This document shows, in pieces, positions 43,246 to 51,651 of a stretch of 64,000 nucleotides of DNA (positions within the stretch are counted from its first letter, which is position 1; each line of letters opens with the position of its first letter). The stretch comes from an uncultured Chitinophaga sp. (GTDB lineage Bacteria > Bacteroidota > Bacteroidia > Chitinophagales > Chitinophagaceae): positions 620,001 through 684,000 of the forward strand of contig NZ_CALEJS010000015.1 in NCBI RefSeq assembly GCF_937898475.1, in the 5' to 3' direction. The translations under genes and the position numbers were made by a program. The notes under the pieces were generated by a model that searched no databases, was not told the origin of the DNA, and saw only the letters and a list, made by a program, of their open reading frames with translations.

Positions 43246-44827
43246 TTTCTTTGATGGTCCTTGCATTTAACCAGCGATAGAGGTTCAGCATGGAGCCGGC
43301 CTTGTCGTTGGTACCGGAAGCCCTGGCGCCGCCAAAAGGCTGCTGGCCTACTACTGCACCGGTCGGTTTATCGTTGATGTAAAAATTGCCTGCACTGTTT
43401 ACCAGTTTCCGGGTAGCCAGTTCAATAGCGTAACGGTCCTGGGAAAGGATAGAACCGGTAAGTGCATAATCGGAAGTACTGTCTACCAGTTCCAGGATCT
43501 CTTCAAATTTCTCCGCATCGTATACGAAGATGGTCAGCACCGGGCCGAAGATCTCTTCACACATACTCCGGTACTTAGCGTCTGTGGTAACGATCACGGT
43601 AGGTTCAACAAAGTAACCCTCTGTTTTACTGTAACCGCCACCGGCAATGATCTTTGTGCTATGGTCCTTTTTAGCCTGGTCTATATACGCAGCGATCTTG
43701 TCGAATGAACGCTCATCGATCACCGCGTTGACGAAGTTGCCAAAATCCTCTACAGTACCCATTTTCATCGTACCCAATGTAGCCGTCAGTTTAGACAGTA
43801 CCTCTTCTGCCAGGTTGGAAGGCAGGTAGGCACGGGAAGCTGCGGAACATTTTTGCCCCTGGTATTCAAATGCACCACGGGCCAGGGCAGTCACCACAAC
43901 ATCTACCTGGGCAGATGGGTGTGCTACCACAAAGTCTTTACCACCGGTTTCACCAACAATGCGCGGGTAAGACCTGTATTTGCTGATGTTAGTACCAATG
44001 GTCTTCCACATCTGCTGGAACACCCCGGTAGAACCGGTGAAGTGGATACCGGCAAAATCGCGGTGCGCAAAACAAACATCGCCTAATACGGGGCCATCTG
44101 CATATACCAGGTTGATTACGCCGTCAGGCAGACCTGCTTCTAGCAGGATCTTCATAAACATACTGGCGGAATACACCTGCGTATTGGCAGGTTTCCATAC
44201 CACTACGTTGCCGCACATGGCAGGCGCCGTAGGCAGGTTGCCACCAATGGCGGTGAAGTTGAAAGGCGTTACTGCCAGTACAAAACCTTCCAGGGGGCGG
44301 TATTCCGTTCTGTTATGGATGCCGGCGGGGCTGTAAGGCTGTTGTTTATAGATATCGCTCAGGTAATGCACGTTAAACCGCAGGAAGTCTATCAGCTCAC
44401 AGGCGCTGTCTATTTCGGCCTGGTAGGCGTTCTTGCTCTGGCCCAGCATGGTAGCCGCGTTCATGTGGTAGCGGTACTTGGTGGCAATGAGCTCGGCTGC
44501 ACGCAGGAAAATGGCGGCACGCTGTTCCCAGGGGGTGGCGGCCCATTGCGCCTGAGCTGCCAGCGCCGCATCAATGGCTGATTTTACATGGCTGTCATCT
44601 CCCATGTGGAAATGCCCCAGCTTGTGTTTTATTTCGTGCGGGGGATGGATATCTACCGTTTTACCGGTACGTACCTCTTTACCGCCAATGTACATGGGAA
44701 TATCTGCAGTTTCGGATTTGAAAGCAGCCAGTTGTTTTTTTAATGCTGCCCTTTCGGGAGAGCCTGGCGCGTAGCTGTATACCGGCTCGTTCTGGGGTGC
44801 TGCAAATTGAAAATAAGCGTTATGCAT
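43187..44827 (-). CDS. pruA: L-glutamate gamma-semialdehyde (P5C) dehydrogenase
   Basis: A 546-residue enzyme of proline catabolism that oxidises glutamate semialdehyde to glutamate with NAD+. The N-terminal MHNAYFQFAAPQNEPVYSYAPGS is typical of the stand-alone type. Catalytic Glu is in VGETGGKDFVV and catalytic Cys in YQGQKCSAASRAY; GSTGV and EEIFGPVL are also present. I chose ATG 44827 over an in-frame TTG at 44833. The C-terminal residues YPFLSADAGA lie in the region shared with the convergent PAP2 gene. No proline dehydrogenase is adjacent. Confidence 0.94.
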   Translation of the reverse strand: MHNAYFQFAAPQNEPVYSYAPGSPERAALKKQLAAFKSETADIPMYIGGKEVRTGKTVDIHPPHEIKHKLGHFHMGDDSHVKSAIDAALAAQAQWAATPWEQRAAIFLRAAELIATKYRYHMNAATMLGQSKNAYQAEIDSACELIDFLRFNVHYLSDIYKQQPYSPAGIHNRTEYRPLEGFVLAVTPFNFTAIGGNLPTAPAMCGNVVVWKPANTQVYSASMFMKILLEAGLPDGVINLVYADGPVLGDVCFAHRDFAGIHFTGSTGVFQQMWKTIGTNISKYRSYPRIVGETGGKDFVVAHPSAQVDVVVTALARGAFEYQGQKCSAASRAYLPSNLAEEVLSKLTATLGTMKMGTVEDFGNFVNAVIDERSFDKIAAYIDQAKKDHSTKIIAGGGYSKTEGYFVEPTVIVTTDAKYRSMCEEIFGPVLTIFVYDAEKFEEILELVDSTSDYALTGSILSQDRYAIELATRKLVNSAGNFYINDKPTGAVVGQQPFGGARASGTNDKAGSMLNLYRWLNARTIKETMVPPVDYRYPFLSADAGA

Positions 44828-44871
44828 CCTCAAGTAAGTTTTGGTTTACGATTTTGTTGTTGGAGCGTTCG

Positions 44872-44962
44872 GAGTCTATAGTCCATGATCCGTAGTCCAT
44901 AGTAAACCCGGATCGACCGGAGCTGCTATGGACTACAGACCATTAACCATGGACTGTGTACT
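44872..44962. repeat. Period-7 quasi-palindrome (TATGGAC word) after prfB
   Basis: Thirteen consecutive heptamer frames. Left units: gagtcta, tagtcca, tgatccg, tagtcca. Right units: atggact, acagacc, attaacc, atggact. GTAGTCCATAG on the left is exactly complementary to the right arm. The prfB stop codon (44961-44963) touches its end. Confidence 0.88.
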
Positions 44963-46050
44963 ATGCTTCTTCCTTCGCCATCATCAAATAGGCCTTTATA
45001 AAGCCGCCCAGTTCACCATCCATTACGGGTTGTACGTTGCCCACCTCAAAATCTGTGCGGTGGTCTTTGATCATCTTGTAGGGATGGAATACATAAGAGC
45101 GGATCTGGGAGCCCCATTCAATCTTGCGTTTGTTGGCGTTGGCCGCATTCTTCAGTTCTTCGCGTTTGCGTATCTCTTCTTCGTACAGGCGGGATTTTAA
45201 CATGGTGAGGGCCTTTTCGCGGTTCTCCCCTTGTGTCCGGGCCTGCTGGCATTCGATGATGATGCCGGAAGGGATATGCTTTAAACGTACGGCGGTTTCC
45301 ACCTTGTTTACGTTTTGTCCGCCCTTGCCACCGGAACGGTAGAATTCCCATTCCAGATCGGCCGGGTTGACCGCAATTTCGATGGTGTCGTCTACCAGCG
45401 GGTAAACAAATACGGAGGCGAAAGAGGTATGACGCCGCGCATTGGCATCAAAAGGCGAGATACGCACCAGGCGGTGCACACCGCTCTCTGCCTTAAGCAG
45501 TCCATAGGCAAATTCGCCGTCAAACTCCAGCGTAGCAGATTTAATACCTGCGCCGTCGCCGTACTGTACATCAATTTCTGATACTTTCCAGCCCTGCTTT
45601 TCGCCGTACATGCGATACATACGCAGCAGCATTTCTGCCCAATCCTGGCTTTCGGTGCCACCGGCGCCGGAATTGATGGTCAATACTGCCGGCATTTCGT
45701 CTTCCGGCTGGTTCAGGGTGGATTTAAATTCCAGCTCATCCAGGGCGTTCAGCGCTTTTTCATACGCTTCCTGCACTTCCTGTTCAGAGGCTTCGCCTTC
45801 TTTCTGGAAATCGTTTAACACTGCGCTGTCCTCAATAGCGGTTTGCACCTGCTCGTAGAGGTCTACCCAGAATTTGTTAACCTTGATCTCTTTCAGAATG
45901 GAAGTTGCCCGGGCATTATCGTCCCAAAAACCGGGCGCAAGGGTAAGCTGTTTGTCATTTTCCATTTTGGCTATGCGGTCAGGGACGTTAAAGAAAACCT
46001 CCCAGGACGTGGAGACGGTCCCTCATAGCTTTAAGTTGCTCTGCTGTCAT
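44961..46050 (-). CDS. prfB: Peptide chain release factor 2 with programmed +1 frameshift
   Basis: RF2 ends translation at UGA and UAA. The main frame (44961-45989) starts with NVPDRIAKMENDKQLTLAPGFWDD and contains the GGQ loop RSGGKGGQNVNK and the release-factor fold. A short first frame begins at ATG 46050, MTAEQLKAMRDRLHVLGGFL, and stops at TAA 45990-45988. A +1 shift at CTT TAA C joins the two, giving 362 residues of normal RF2 length. A perfect GGAGGT sits 3 nt before the CTT slip codon. The stop is TAA, not the usual TGA. Confidence 0.94.
45987..46002 (-). promoter_or_regulatory. prfB frameshift signal: GGAGGT, 3-nt spacer, CTT TAA C
   Basis: On the minus strand GGAGGT (46002-45997), TTT, then CTTTAAC (45993-45987). 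The spacing equals that of known prfB sites and is too short for initiation, as expected for a frameshift stimulator. UAA in place of UGA is the unusual point. Confidence 0.88.
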
Positions 46051-46071
46051 AGGGCGCAAATGTATGGAAAA

Positions 46072-46166
46072 AAGTCGATAGTCCATAGCCGGTAGTCCTT
46101 CTCCATTCCCCCTTACTTACTGATCCCGGCATGCAGTGGACCATGGGCCATTGCGCATGGACGCTT
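46072..46166. repeat. Period-7 quasi-palindrome (CATGGAC word) between prfB and TspO-like gene
   Basis: Left units from 46073: agtcgat, agtccat, agccggt, agtcctt. Right arm 46133-46162 follows the same 30-nt frame as three other loci (units catgggc, cattgcg, catggac). It lies in a divergent gap, upstream of both genes. Confidence 0.82.
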
Positions 46167-46218
46167 TAGCATAATATTTGCAGTTTTTTAACAGTACTGT
46201 CCAAACCTAACTATTGCC

Positions 46219-47031
46219 ATGATTACCGATGAGACGCTCCATTACAAAAACCAGTCGGTCTTCCACGTCATCGGGTTTGTGCTGGTAATCGCAGTAAATA
46301 TCATGGCGGTATGGCTGCCTATCAACGGGCAGCAAACCGGAATGGTTGCTGATAAATATCCTAATCTGCTGGTGCCTGCGGGCTTTACTTTCAGCATTAT
46401 CTGGACATTGATTTACCTGGCCCTGCTGACCTTTACTATTTACCAACTCTGGCTGGCATTCTGGGGAAAACATCCTCAGGAACTGAGCAGGTTGATGACC
46501 CGCATGCGATATTGGTGGATGATCAGCTGCGTAGCCAATGCCTGCTGGCTTTTTGCCTGGCATTATGAACTTGTACCACTGTCCGTGTTCATTATGCTGC
46601 TGTTGCTGATCTCCCTCATCGCCATCCGGCACAATTTCTCCATCGGCAATCCTGCGGCGCCGCTGCGCGAAAAATTGTTCGTACACTTTCCCTTCAGCCT
46701 GTACCTGGGCTGGATCAGCATTGCCACTGTTGTTAATATCACCGCCCTGATGGTATATTGGGGATGGAATGGACAGGGCGTTTCGCAGGTGGTATGGGCG
46801 GTTCTGATGATCGGCCTCAGCGCCGGCGTATCGGCGTACATGATCCTGCAGCATCACAGCATCACCTACGGACTGGTAAACGCCTGGGCCTTTTACGGCA
46901 TCATCATGAAACGAAAACAGACGGATGTAATCTCCGAGCACCTGGTCATACAAGCGGCCATCATTGCTATCGGGCTCATCGCCGTGGCTATTTCCTGGAA
47001 GCTGTACCGGGTGCGGCGCCCAGATGTATAA
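46219..47031 (+). CDS. TspO/MBR-like tryptophan-rich membrane protein
   Basis: A 270-residue integral membrane protein with about seven hydrophobic segments. VPAGFTFSIIWTLIYLALLTFTIYQLW matches the first core of TspO-type sensors (…P.W.F...W…LY), and further Trp-rich helices follow (WISIATVVNITALMVYWGWNG). It is longer than classical TspO (about 160 residues). Members bind tetrapyrroles or sense oxygen and stress; the ligand here is unknown. Confidence 0.75.
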   Translation: MITDETLHYKNQSVFHVIGFVLVIAVNIMAVWLPINGQQTGMVADKYPNLLVPAGFTFSIIWTLIYLALLTFTIYQLWLAFWGKHPQELSRLMTRMRYWWMISCVANACWLFAWHYELVPLSVFIMLLLLISLIAIRHNFSIGNPAAPLREKLFVHFPFSLYLGWISIATVVNITALMVYWGWNGQGVSQVVWAVLMIGLSAGVSAYMILQHHSITYGLVNAWAFYGIIMKRKQTDVISEHLVIQAAIIAIGLIAVAISWKLYRVRRPDV

Positions 47032-47099
47032 TTTACGGTTTTACATGTATGGTTTCCGTATTAGCTTAATCTTATCTGGCAAATCTGGATTGTATCGAT

Positions 47100-47107
47100 T
47101 ATTTTTG
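47100..47107 (+). promoter_or_regulatory. -7 promoter box TATTTTTG of pgi
   Basis: Exact TAnnTTTG match ending 23 nt before the pgi ATG. A clear -33 box is not seen. Confidence 0.5.
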
Positions 47108-47130
47108 GTCAGCATAAATACACAAGCTAT

Positions 47131-48783
47131 ATGTTCCCATCGACGAATCCTACCACCACGAAAGCCTGGCAGCAACTGCAACAGCATGCCGCCGGCATGA
47201 AGCAGGTACATATGCGCAAGCTCTTTGCCGAAGATGCGCAACGTTTCGAGCAATTTTCCCTGCGTTTTGAAGATATACTGTTCGACTACTCCAAGAATCT
47301 GATAACAAAGGAAACGATCGGACTGCTGCTGGACCTTGCACGCGAATGCCAGGTGGAAGCAGGCAGGGAGGCCATGTTCGGGGCGGAAAAGATCAATGCT
47401 ACCGAGAACAGGGCCGTGCTGCATACTGCCCTGCGCAATGTGAGCAACGAACCGGTGGTGCTGGATGGAAAGAATGTAATGGAAGATGTGAATGCCGTAC
47501 TGCAGAAGATGGAACAATACTGCAAACAGATCCATACCGGCGAGCTGAAAGGATATACCGGCAAGCCTATACGTTATATCGTTAACATCGGTATCGGCGG
47601 CTCCGATCTTGGCCCCGTAATGGTAACGGAAGCCCTCCGTCCCTACTGGGTAAAAGGCATGCAGCCTTACTTTGTTTCCAATGTGGATGGCACCCACATT
47701 GCTGAGACCCTGAAGAAAGTAACACCGGATGAAACGTTGTTCCTGATAGCTTCCAAGACCTTTACCACCCAGGAGACCATGACTAATGCGCTTACGGCCA
47801 GACAGTGGTTCCTGGAGCATGCCAAAGACGAGGCGCATATTGCCCTGCACTTTGCAGCGCTTTCTACCAATGAGAAAGCAGTAACGGCATTTGGCATCAA
47901 CCCGAAGAACATGTTTGAGTTTTGGGACTGGGTAGGCGGCCGCTACTCGCTGTGGTCTGCCATCGGCCTGAGCATTGCCCTTACCATCGGCTTTGACAAC
48001 TTCAAACAATTGTTAGAAGGTGCACATGCGGTTGATAAACACTTCAGGGAAACGCCGCTGGAAAAGAATATACCGGTTATTATGGCACTGGTTGGCCTGT
48101 GGTACGGTAATTTCTTTGATGCACATACAGAAGCCATTCTGCCATATGATCAATACATGCACCGCTTTGCCGCTTATTTCCAGCAGGGAAATATGGAAAG
48201 CAATGGTAAATATGTAGACCGTAACGGACAGCCGGTCAGCTACCAGACTGGTCCGATCGTATGGGGCGAGCCTGGTACCAACGGACAGCACGCCTTCTAC
48301 CAGCTGATCCACCAGGGCACCAAACTGATCCCCTGTGATTTTATTGCACCTGCCATCAGCCACAATCCTACCAGCGATCATCATGTAAAACTGCTCTCTA
48401 ACTTCTTCGCACAAACGGAGGCGCTGATGAACGGCAAAACAGCGGAAGAGGTAAAGGCCGAACTCGAAAAGTCAGGGCTGACTGCTGATGAAATAGCAAA
48501 ATTAACGCCGTATAAAGTATTTACCGGCAACCGCCCTACCAACTCTTTCCTGGTAAAAGAGATCACACCCCGTTCACTGGGCTCACTGACAGCCCTGTAC
48601 GAACACAAGATATTTGTGCAGGGAGTGATCTGGAATATATACACGTTTGACCAGTGGGGTGTGGAGTTAGGTAAACAGCTGGCCAATAAGATATTACCCG
48701 AGCTGCAAAACGCAGATAAAGTGACAGGGCATGATGCGAGCACGAATGGATTGATCAATGAGTGGAAGAAGATGAAAGAGTAA
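47131..48783 (+). CDS. pgi: Glucose-6-phosphate isomerase
   Basis: A 550-residue glycolytic enzyme interconverting glucose-6-phosphate and fructose-6-phosphate. Signatures: NIGIGGSDLGPVMVTEAL (sugar-phosphate loop), WDWVGGRYSLWSAIG, the active-site Glu in GNMESNGKYVDRNG, GEPGTNGQHAFYQLIHQG, and KIFVQGVIWNIYTFDQWGVELGK. Length and motifs are standard. A large hairpin with a T-run follows the stop. Confidence 0.97.
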   Translation: MFPSTNPTTTKAWQQLQQHAAGMKQVHMRKLFAEDAQRFEQFSLRFEDILFDYSKNLITKETIGLLLDLARECQVEAGREAMFGAEKINATENRAVLHTALRNVSNEPVVLDGKNVMEDVNAVLQKMEQYCKQIHTGELKGYTGKPIRYIVNIGIGGSDLGPVMVTEALRPYWVKGMQPYFVSNVDGTHIAETLKKVTPDETLFLIASKTFTTQETMTNALTARQWFLEHAKDEAHIALHFAALSTNEKAVTAFGINPKNMFEFWDWVGGRYSLWSAIGLSIALTIGFDNFKQLLEGAHAVDKHFRETPLEKNIPVIMALVGLWYGNFFDAHTEAILPYDQYMHRFAAYFQQGNMESNGKYVDRNGQPVSYQTGPIVWGEPGTNGQHAFYQLIHQGTKLIPCDFIAPAISHNPTSDHHVKLLSNFFAQTEALMNGKTAEEVKAELEKSGLTADEIAKLTPYKVFTGNRPTNSFLVKEITPRSLGSLTALYEHKIFVQGVIWNIYTFDQWGVELGKQLANKILPELQNADKVTGHDASTNGLINEWKKMKE

Positions 48784-48790
48784 GGTTACA

Positions 48791-48928
48791 GAGGAGCAGC
48801 CAAGCTTAATGTGCGCGGGGCGACGAAGCAATCCTTTAAATAACAAATGGTAATAACGTTTATTGGTTACCGTTTGACATTTAAAGGATTGCTTTGTCGC
48901 CCCGCACGCTTTTTCTACACGGCTCCTC
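48791..48928 (+). terminator. Large hairpin behind pgi (GAGGAGC/GACGAAGCAATC class)
   Basis: The main arms are 48811-48841 and 48879-48907, which agree at 28 of 29 positions with a 2-nt bulge. An inner stem, CAAATGGTAA with TTACCGTTTG, and an outer pair, GAGGAGC (48791-48797) with GCTCCTC (48922-48928), extend it. CTTTTTC follows the main stem, so it should terminate pgi. It is about 39 bp long, far longer than a normal terminator. Confidence 0.8.
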
Positions 48929-48954
48929 AAAGAAAACTCGTTTACTGGTTAAAA

Positions 48955-48990
48955 AGATTGCTTCGTCGCGGCTCCCCGCAATGACGGGGA
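48955..48990. repeat. Second copy of the GACGAAGCAATC/CATTGC word
   Basis: Minus strand reads CCCCGTCATTGCGGGGAGC and then GCGACGAAGCAATC. Both halves recur in the hairpin just upstream and, in part, at 6195 and 51514. I recall very similar words as dispersed intergenic repeats in unrelated bacteria, which needs checking. Confidence 0.6.
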
Positions 48991-49002
48991 TGAAGACCCC
49001 TA

Positions 49003-49037
49003 TAAAAACAAAAAACCCCCGGAAAAATCCGGAGGTC
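49003..49037 (-). terminator. Intrinsic terminator of the DUF3276 gene
   Basis: Minus strand CCTCCGGA and TCCGGGGG form the stem over a TTTT loop, followed by TTTTTTGTTTTT. It starts 28 nt after the stop codon. Confidence 0.85.
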
Positions 49038-49064
49038 CTATCCGTGAAAAAAAACGTAAAAATC

Positions 49065-49502
49065 TTACCATTTGTCTACATCATCGCTGTGAGATGCGGC
49101 GGCTGCAGCGGGCGTTGTAACAGCAGCTTCTACTACCGGCGTGCTTTCAGCGGCAGCGCTGTCTACTACTACCTCGTTGTCATCCTCTCCGTCTTCTCTC
49201 ACATAATCGTGGTTGTAAGCATCAAAGTCGAAATCGGGCATCAACTCGGTCTTTACGTAGTTGATGGTTTCTGTCAATGCGTTCAGGAATTTGTTAAAGT
49301 CTTCCTTGTACAGGAATACTTTATGCCTGTCGTAACCGTTGTCATTGAAACGCTTCTTACTTTCTGTGATCGTCAGAAAGTAGTCGTTCCCCCGAGTGGT
49401 CTTTACATCAAAGAAGTACGTTCTTCTTTTACCCGCTTTCAATCGTTTAGAAAAGATGCTGTCGTTGTTTCTTTCCTGTTGATTGTTGTTTTCGTACGCC
49501 AC
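49065..49502 (-). CDS. DUF3276 / PUR-family nucleic-acid-binding protein
   Basis: A 145-residue protein of the Bacteroidota DUF3276 family, which is related to the eukaryotic PUR-alpha fold and binds single-stranded DNA or RNA. The core is RRTYFFDVKTTRGNDYFLTITESKKRF and HKVFLYKEDFNKFLNALTETINYVKTELMPDFDFD. The C-terminal 40 residues are acidic then Ala-rich and probably disordered. The start is GTG at 49502; there is no ATG nearby. The gene is preceded by a 158-nt AT-rich space without a repeat element. Confidence 0.9.
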   Translation of the reverse strand: MAYENNNQQERNNDSIFSKRLKAGKRRTYFFDVKTTRGNDYFLTITESKKRFNDNGYDRHKVFLYKEDFNKFLNALTETINYVKTELMPDFDFDAYNHDYVREDGEDDNEVVVDSAAAESTPVVEAAVTTPAAAAASHSDDVDKW

Positions 49503-49660
49503 AGTTGATAGATTTAAGTGTTAACGAATCAATCCTGTTATTCAATAAGCAACAAATATACTATTGTTTTACAAATATCAAAATAATTTTAAATGATTTT
49601 ATCAACAGATGGAAAACTCTGGGCGATAAGGGGTTACCGGTATATATAAAAAAATGAGTA

Positions 49661-51457
49661 CTATTCACTTACAGATTCTTCTTCTCCCGATTGCTGGCGT
49701 GTATACAGCTCTGCATAATATCCGTTCAATGACATTAATTCTTCATGCGTACCCGTTTCCACGATCCTGCCATCATCCAGCACAATGATCTTGTCAAATT
49801 CAAACAGTGCAAATATGCGGTGCGTAATAATAATAGCCGTCTTATCCTTCAGATAGGCGTACAGGTTACCGATAATCTCTTTTTCAGTACGGGCGTCTAC
49901 GGCAGACAGGCAATCGTCGAACACCAAAATGTTCGGATCCATGATCAGCGCCCTGGCAATGGAGATACGCTGTTTCTGGCCACCGCTCAAAGTTACTCCC
50001 CGCTCCCCTATTACTGTGTCAAAACCTTCCCGGAAACCAAGGATGTCTTTTTCCACAGAAGCCTGGCGGGCAGCCTTCTGCACCATTTCACGGGTGGCGG
50101 CAGGCGCTCCGAAACTGATATTATTGGCAACATTATCTGAGAACAGGAATACATCCTGCGGTACATAGCTGATCTGGCTGCGAAGGTTTTCCAGCTTCAG
50201 TTCGCGGATATTGTGCCCATCCAGCAATACCCTTCCCTCCTGCGGGTCGTACATGCGCAATAGTAGCTGCGCCAGCGTGGATTTCCCGGAACCGGTACGG
50301 CCTATCACCGCCACTTTCTGCCCCGGCCTGATACTCAGATTAAAATCCTTAATGGCCTGTATACCTGTATGCGGGTAGGTAAAAGACACGTGCTCAAAAC
50401 GGATATCCCCCTGCAGGCTGATTTCCCTGGCATCTGCACTGTCCCTGATCTCCGGCCTGGTTTGCAGGAATTCATTCAGGCGCTGCTGTGAGGCCGCCGC
50501 ACGCTGGATCATGGAAGCCACCCATCCAATAGAAAAGAAGGGAAAGATGAGCATGTTCACATAGATCACGAACTCAGCCAGGTTGCCCACGGTGATATTT
50601 CCGCGGATTACCTGCCAGCCGCCAATAAAAATGGTAAGGATCACACTGAGCCCGATCATGAGCGACATGGCGGGCTGATACAGGGCGTCTGTTTTTGCCA
50701 GGCTGACAGTGCTGCGCTTGTATTCTTCGCTGGCCTGTTCAAAATGCCGGGTGGTAGATTCTTCCTGTACGTAGGACTTAATCACCCGGATACCGGAGTA
50801 GGATTCCTGGGCAATGGAGGTCAGGTTGGAAAGCTGGGCCTGGATCCGCTCGCTTTTGCGATGTATGATGTGATTTACATAATAAATGGTGAGCGCAAGC
50901 AAGGGCAGCGGCGACAATGTATATAAGGTAAGGGTAAGATTCACCTTCACCATCAGGTAAATAATGATGACCATCATGATAACGGTACGGGCGGCGTACA
51001 TGATGGCAGGTCCTACGTACATCCGTACGCGTGACACGTCTTCCGTGATCCGGCTCATCAGGTCGCCGGTACGGTGCATTTTAAAGAAATTAAGGTCCAG
51101 AATCTGGTAATGCTGATAAATATCGTTCTTAAGGTCGTATTCTATATGGCGGCTCATCACGATAAGTGTTTGCCGCTGCAGGAACATAAAAAAGCCACTG
51201 AGCAGGGCGGAAAGCAGGATGGTGATGCCGTAAAAGGCCAGTACACGGGAGAAATCCGCACGGAAAATACCTTTGATACCGGTATCCCCGATGATACGGT
51301 AGTTGTCTAAGTTCTGGGCCAGCAGGTCAAAGATCTGCCTTACCATAACAGGCTGGAATACACTGAATACAATGGAGATCGACGTAAATAACAGCCCCAG
51401 TGTAAAAAGCCATTTATATTTTACAAAATATATATTAAGCGCTGCGAGATGCCTCAA
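49661..51457 (-). CDS. ABC transporter, fused permease and ATPase (exporter type)
   Basis: A 598-residue half-transporter that should dimerise and export a lipid, drug or peptide. Six transmembrane helices span about residues 15-310 (type I exporter fold). The ATPase domain has Walker A GRTGSGKSTL, signature LSGGQKQR, Walker B ILVFDDCLSAVD and the switch ITHRI. Asp replaces the usual catalytic Glu after Walker B (FDDCLSA), as in asymmetric or degenerate ABC sites, so a partner subunit with an intact site is possible. Start is TTG at 51457. No substrate-binding protein is adjacent. Confidence 0.92.
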   Translation of the reverse strand: MRHLAALNIYFVKYKWLFTLGLLFTSISIVFSVFQPVMVRQIFDLLAQNLDNYRIIGDTGIKGIFRADFSRVLAFYGITILLSALLSGFFMFLQRQTLIVMSRHIEYDLKNDIYQHYQILDLNFFKMHRTGDLMSRITEDVSRVRMYVGPAIMYAARTVIMMVIIIYLMVKVNLTLTLYTLSPLPLLALTIYYVNHIIHRKSERIQAQLSNLTSIAQESYSGIRVIKSYVQEESTTRHFEQASEEYKRSTVSLAKTDALYQPAMSLMIGLSVILTIFIGGWQVIRGNITVGNLAEFVIYVNMLIFPFFSIGWVASMIQRAAASQQRLNEFLQTRPEIRDSADAREISLQGDIRFEHVSFTYPHTGIQAIKDFNLSIRPGQKVAVIGRTGSGKSTLAQLLLRMYDPQEGRVLLDGHNIRELKLENLRSQISYVPQDVFLFSDNVANNISFGAPAATREMVQKAARQASVEKDILGFREGFDTVIGERGVTLSGGQKQRISIARALIMDPNILVFDDCLSAVDARTEKEIIGNLYAYLKDKTAIIITHRIFALFEFDKIIVLDDGRIVETGTHEELMSLNGYYAELYTRQQSGEEESVSE

Positions 51458-51513
51458 TGGATTACAGGTTTAATTACATGTATAATTACAGCAGCAAAGG
51501 TAGGGAAAAAAGA

Positions 51514-51572
51514 GCGGGGCGATGATGCGATCTCCCGAAAGATGATGCCGGAAGATTACCCCATAGCCCCGC
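51514..51572 (-). terminator. Hairpin GCGGGGC…GCCCCGC with T6, behind purC
   Basis: The 24-nt arms (51514-51537 and 51549-51572) agree at 18 positions. On the minus strand the stem is followed by CTCTTTTTTCCC. The left arm resembles the GCGGGGCGACGAAGCAATC word of the pgi hairpin. Confidence 0.75.
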
Positions 51573-51582
51573 ACTGTGAATA

Positions 51583-51649
51583 GCTTATTGTGCCACGCCC
51601 CTGATTAAGTCATGGGAGACTTAAGGCCGGGGTACTTGCGGCAATAAGC
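51583..51649. repeat. Second inverted repeat directly after purC
   Basis: GCTTATTG (51583-51590) pairs with CAATAAGC at the right end, and TTAAGTC near 51606 pairs with GACTTAA near 51618. It begins 2 nt after the purC stop codon. Together with the next hairpin it makes a tandem pair. Confidence 0.65.
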
Positions 51650-51651
51650 CA

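Noticed and set aside
46207..46953. 248-codon frame opposite the TspO-like gene
   Set aside because: The plus-strand frame has clear membrane-protein structure; the opposite frame is rich in Gln, His and Arg without motifs.
47041..48009. 322-codon open frame opposite pgi
   Set aside because: It is the complement of a highly conserved gene and its translation has no domain or signal.
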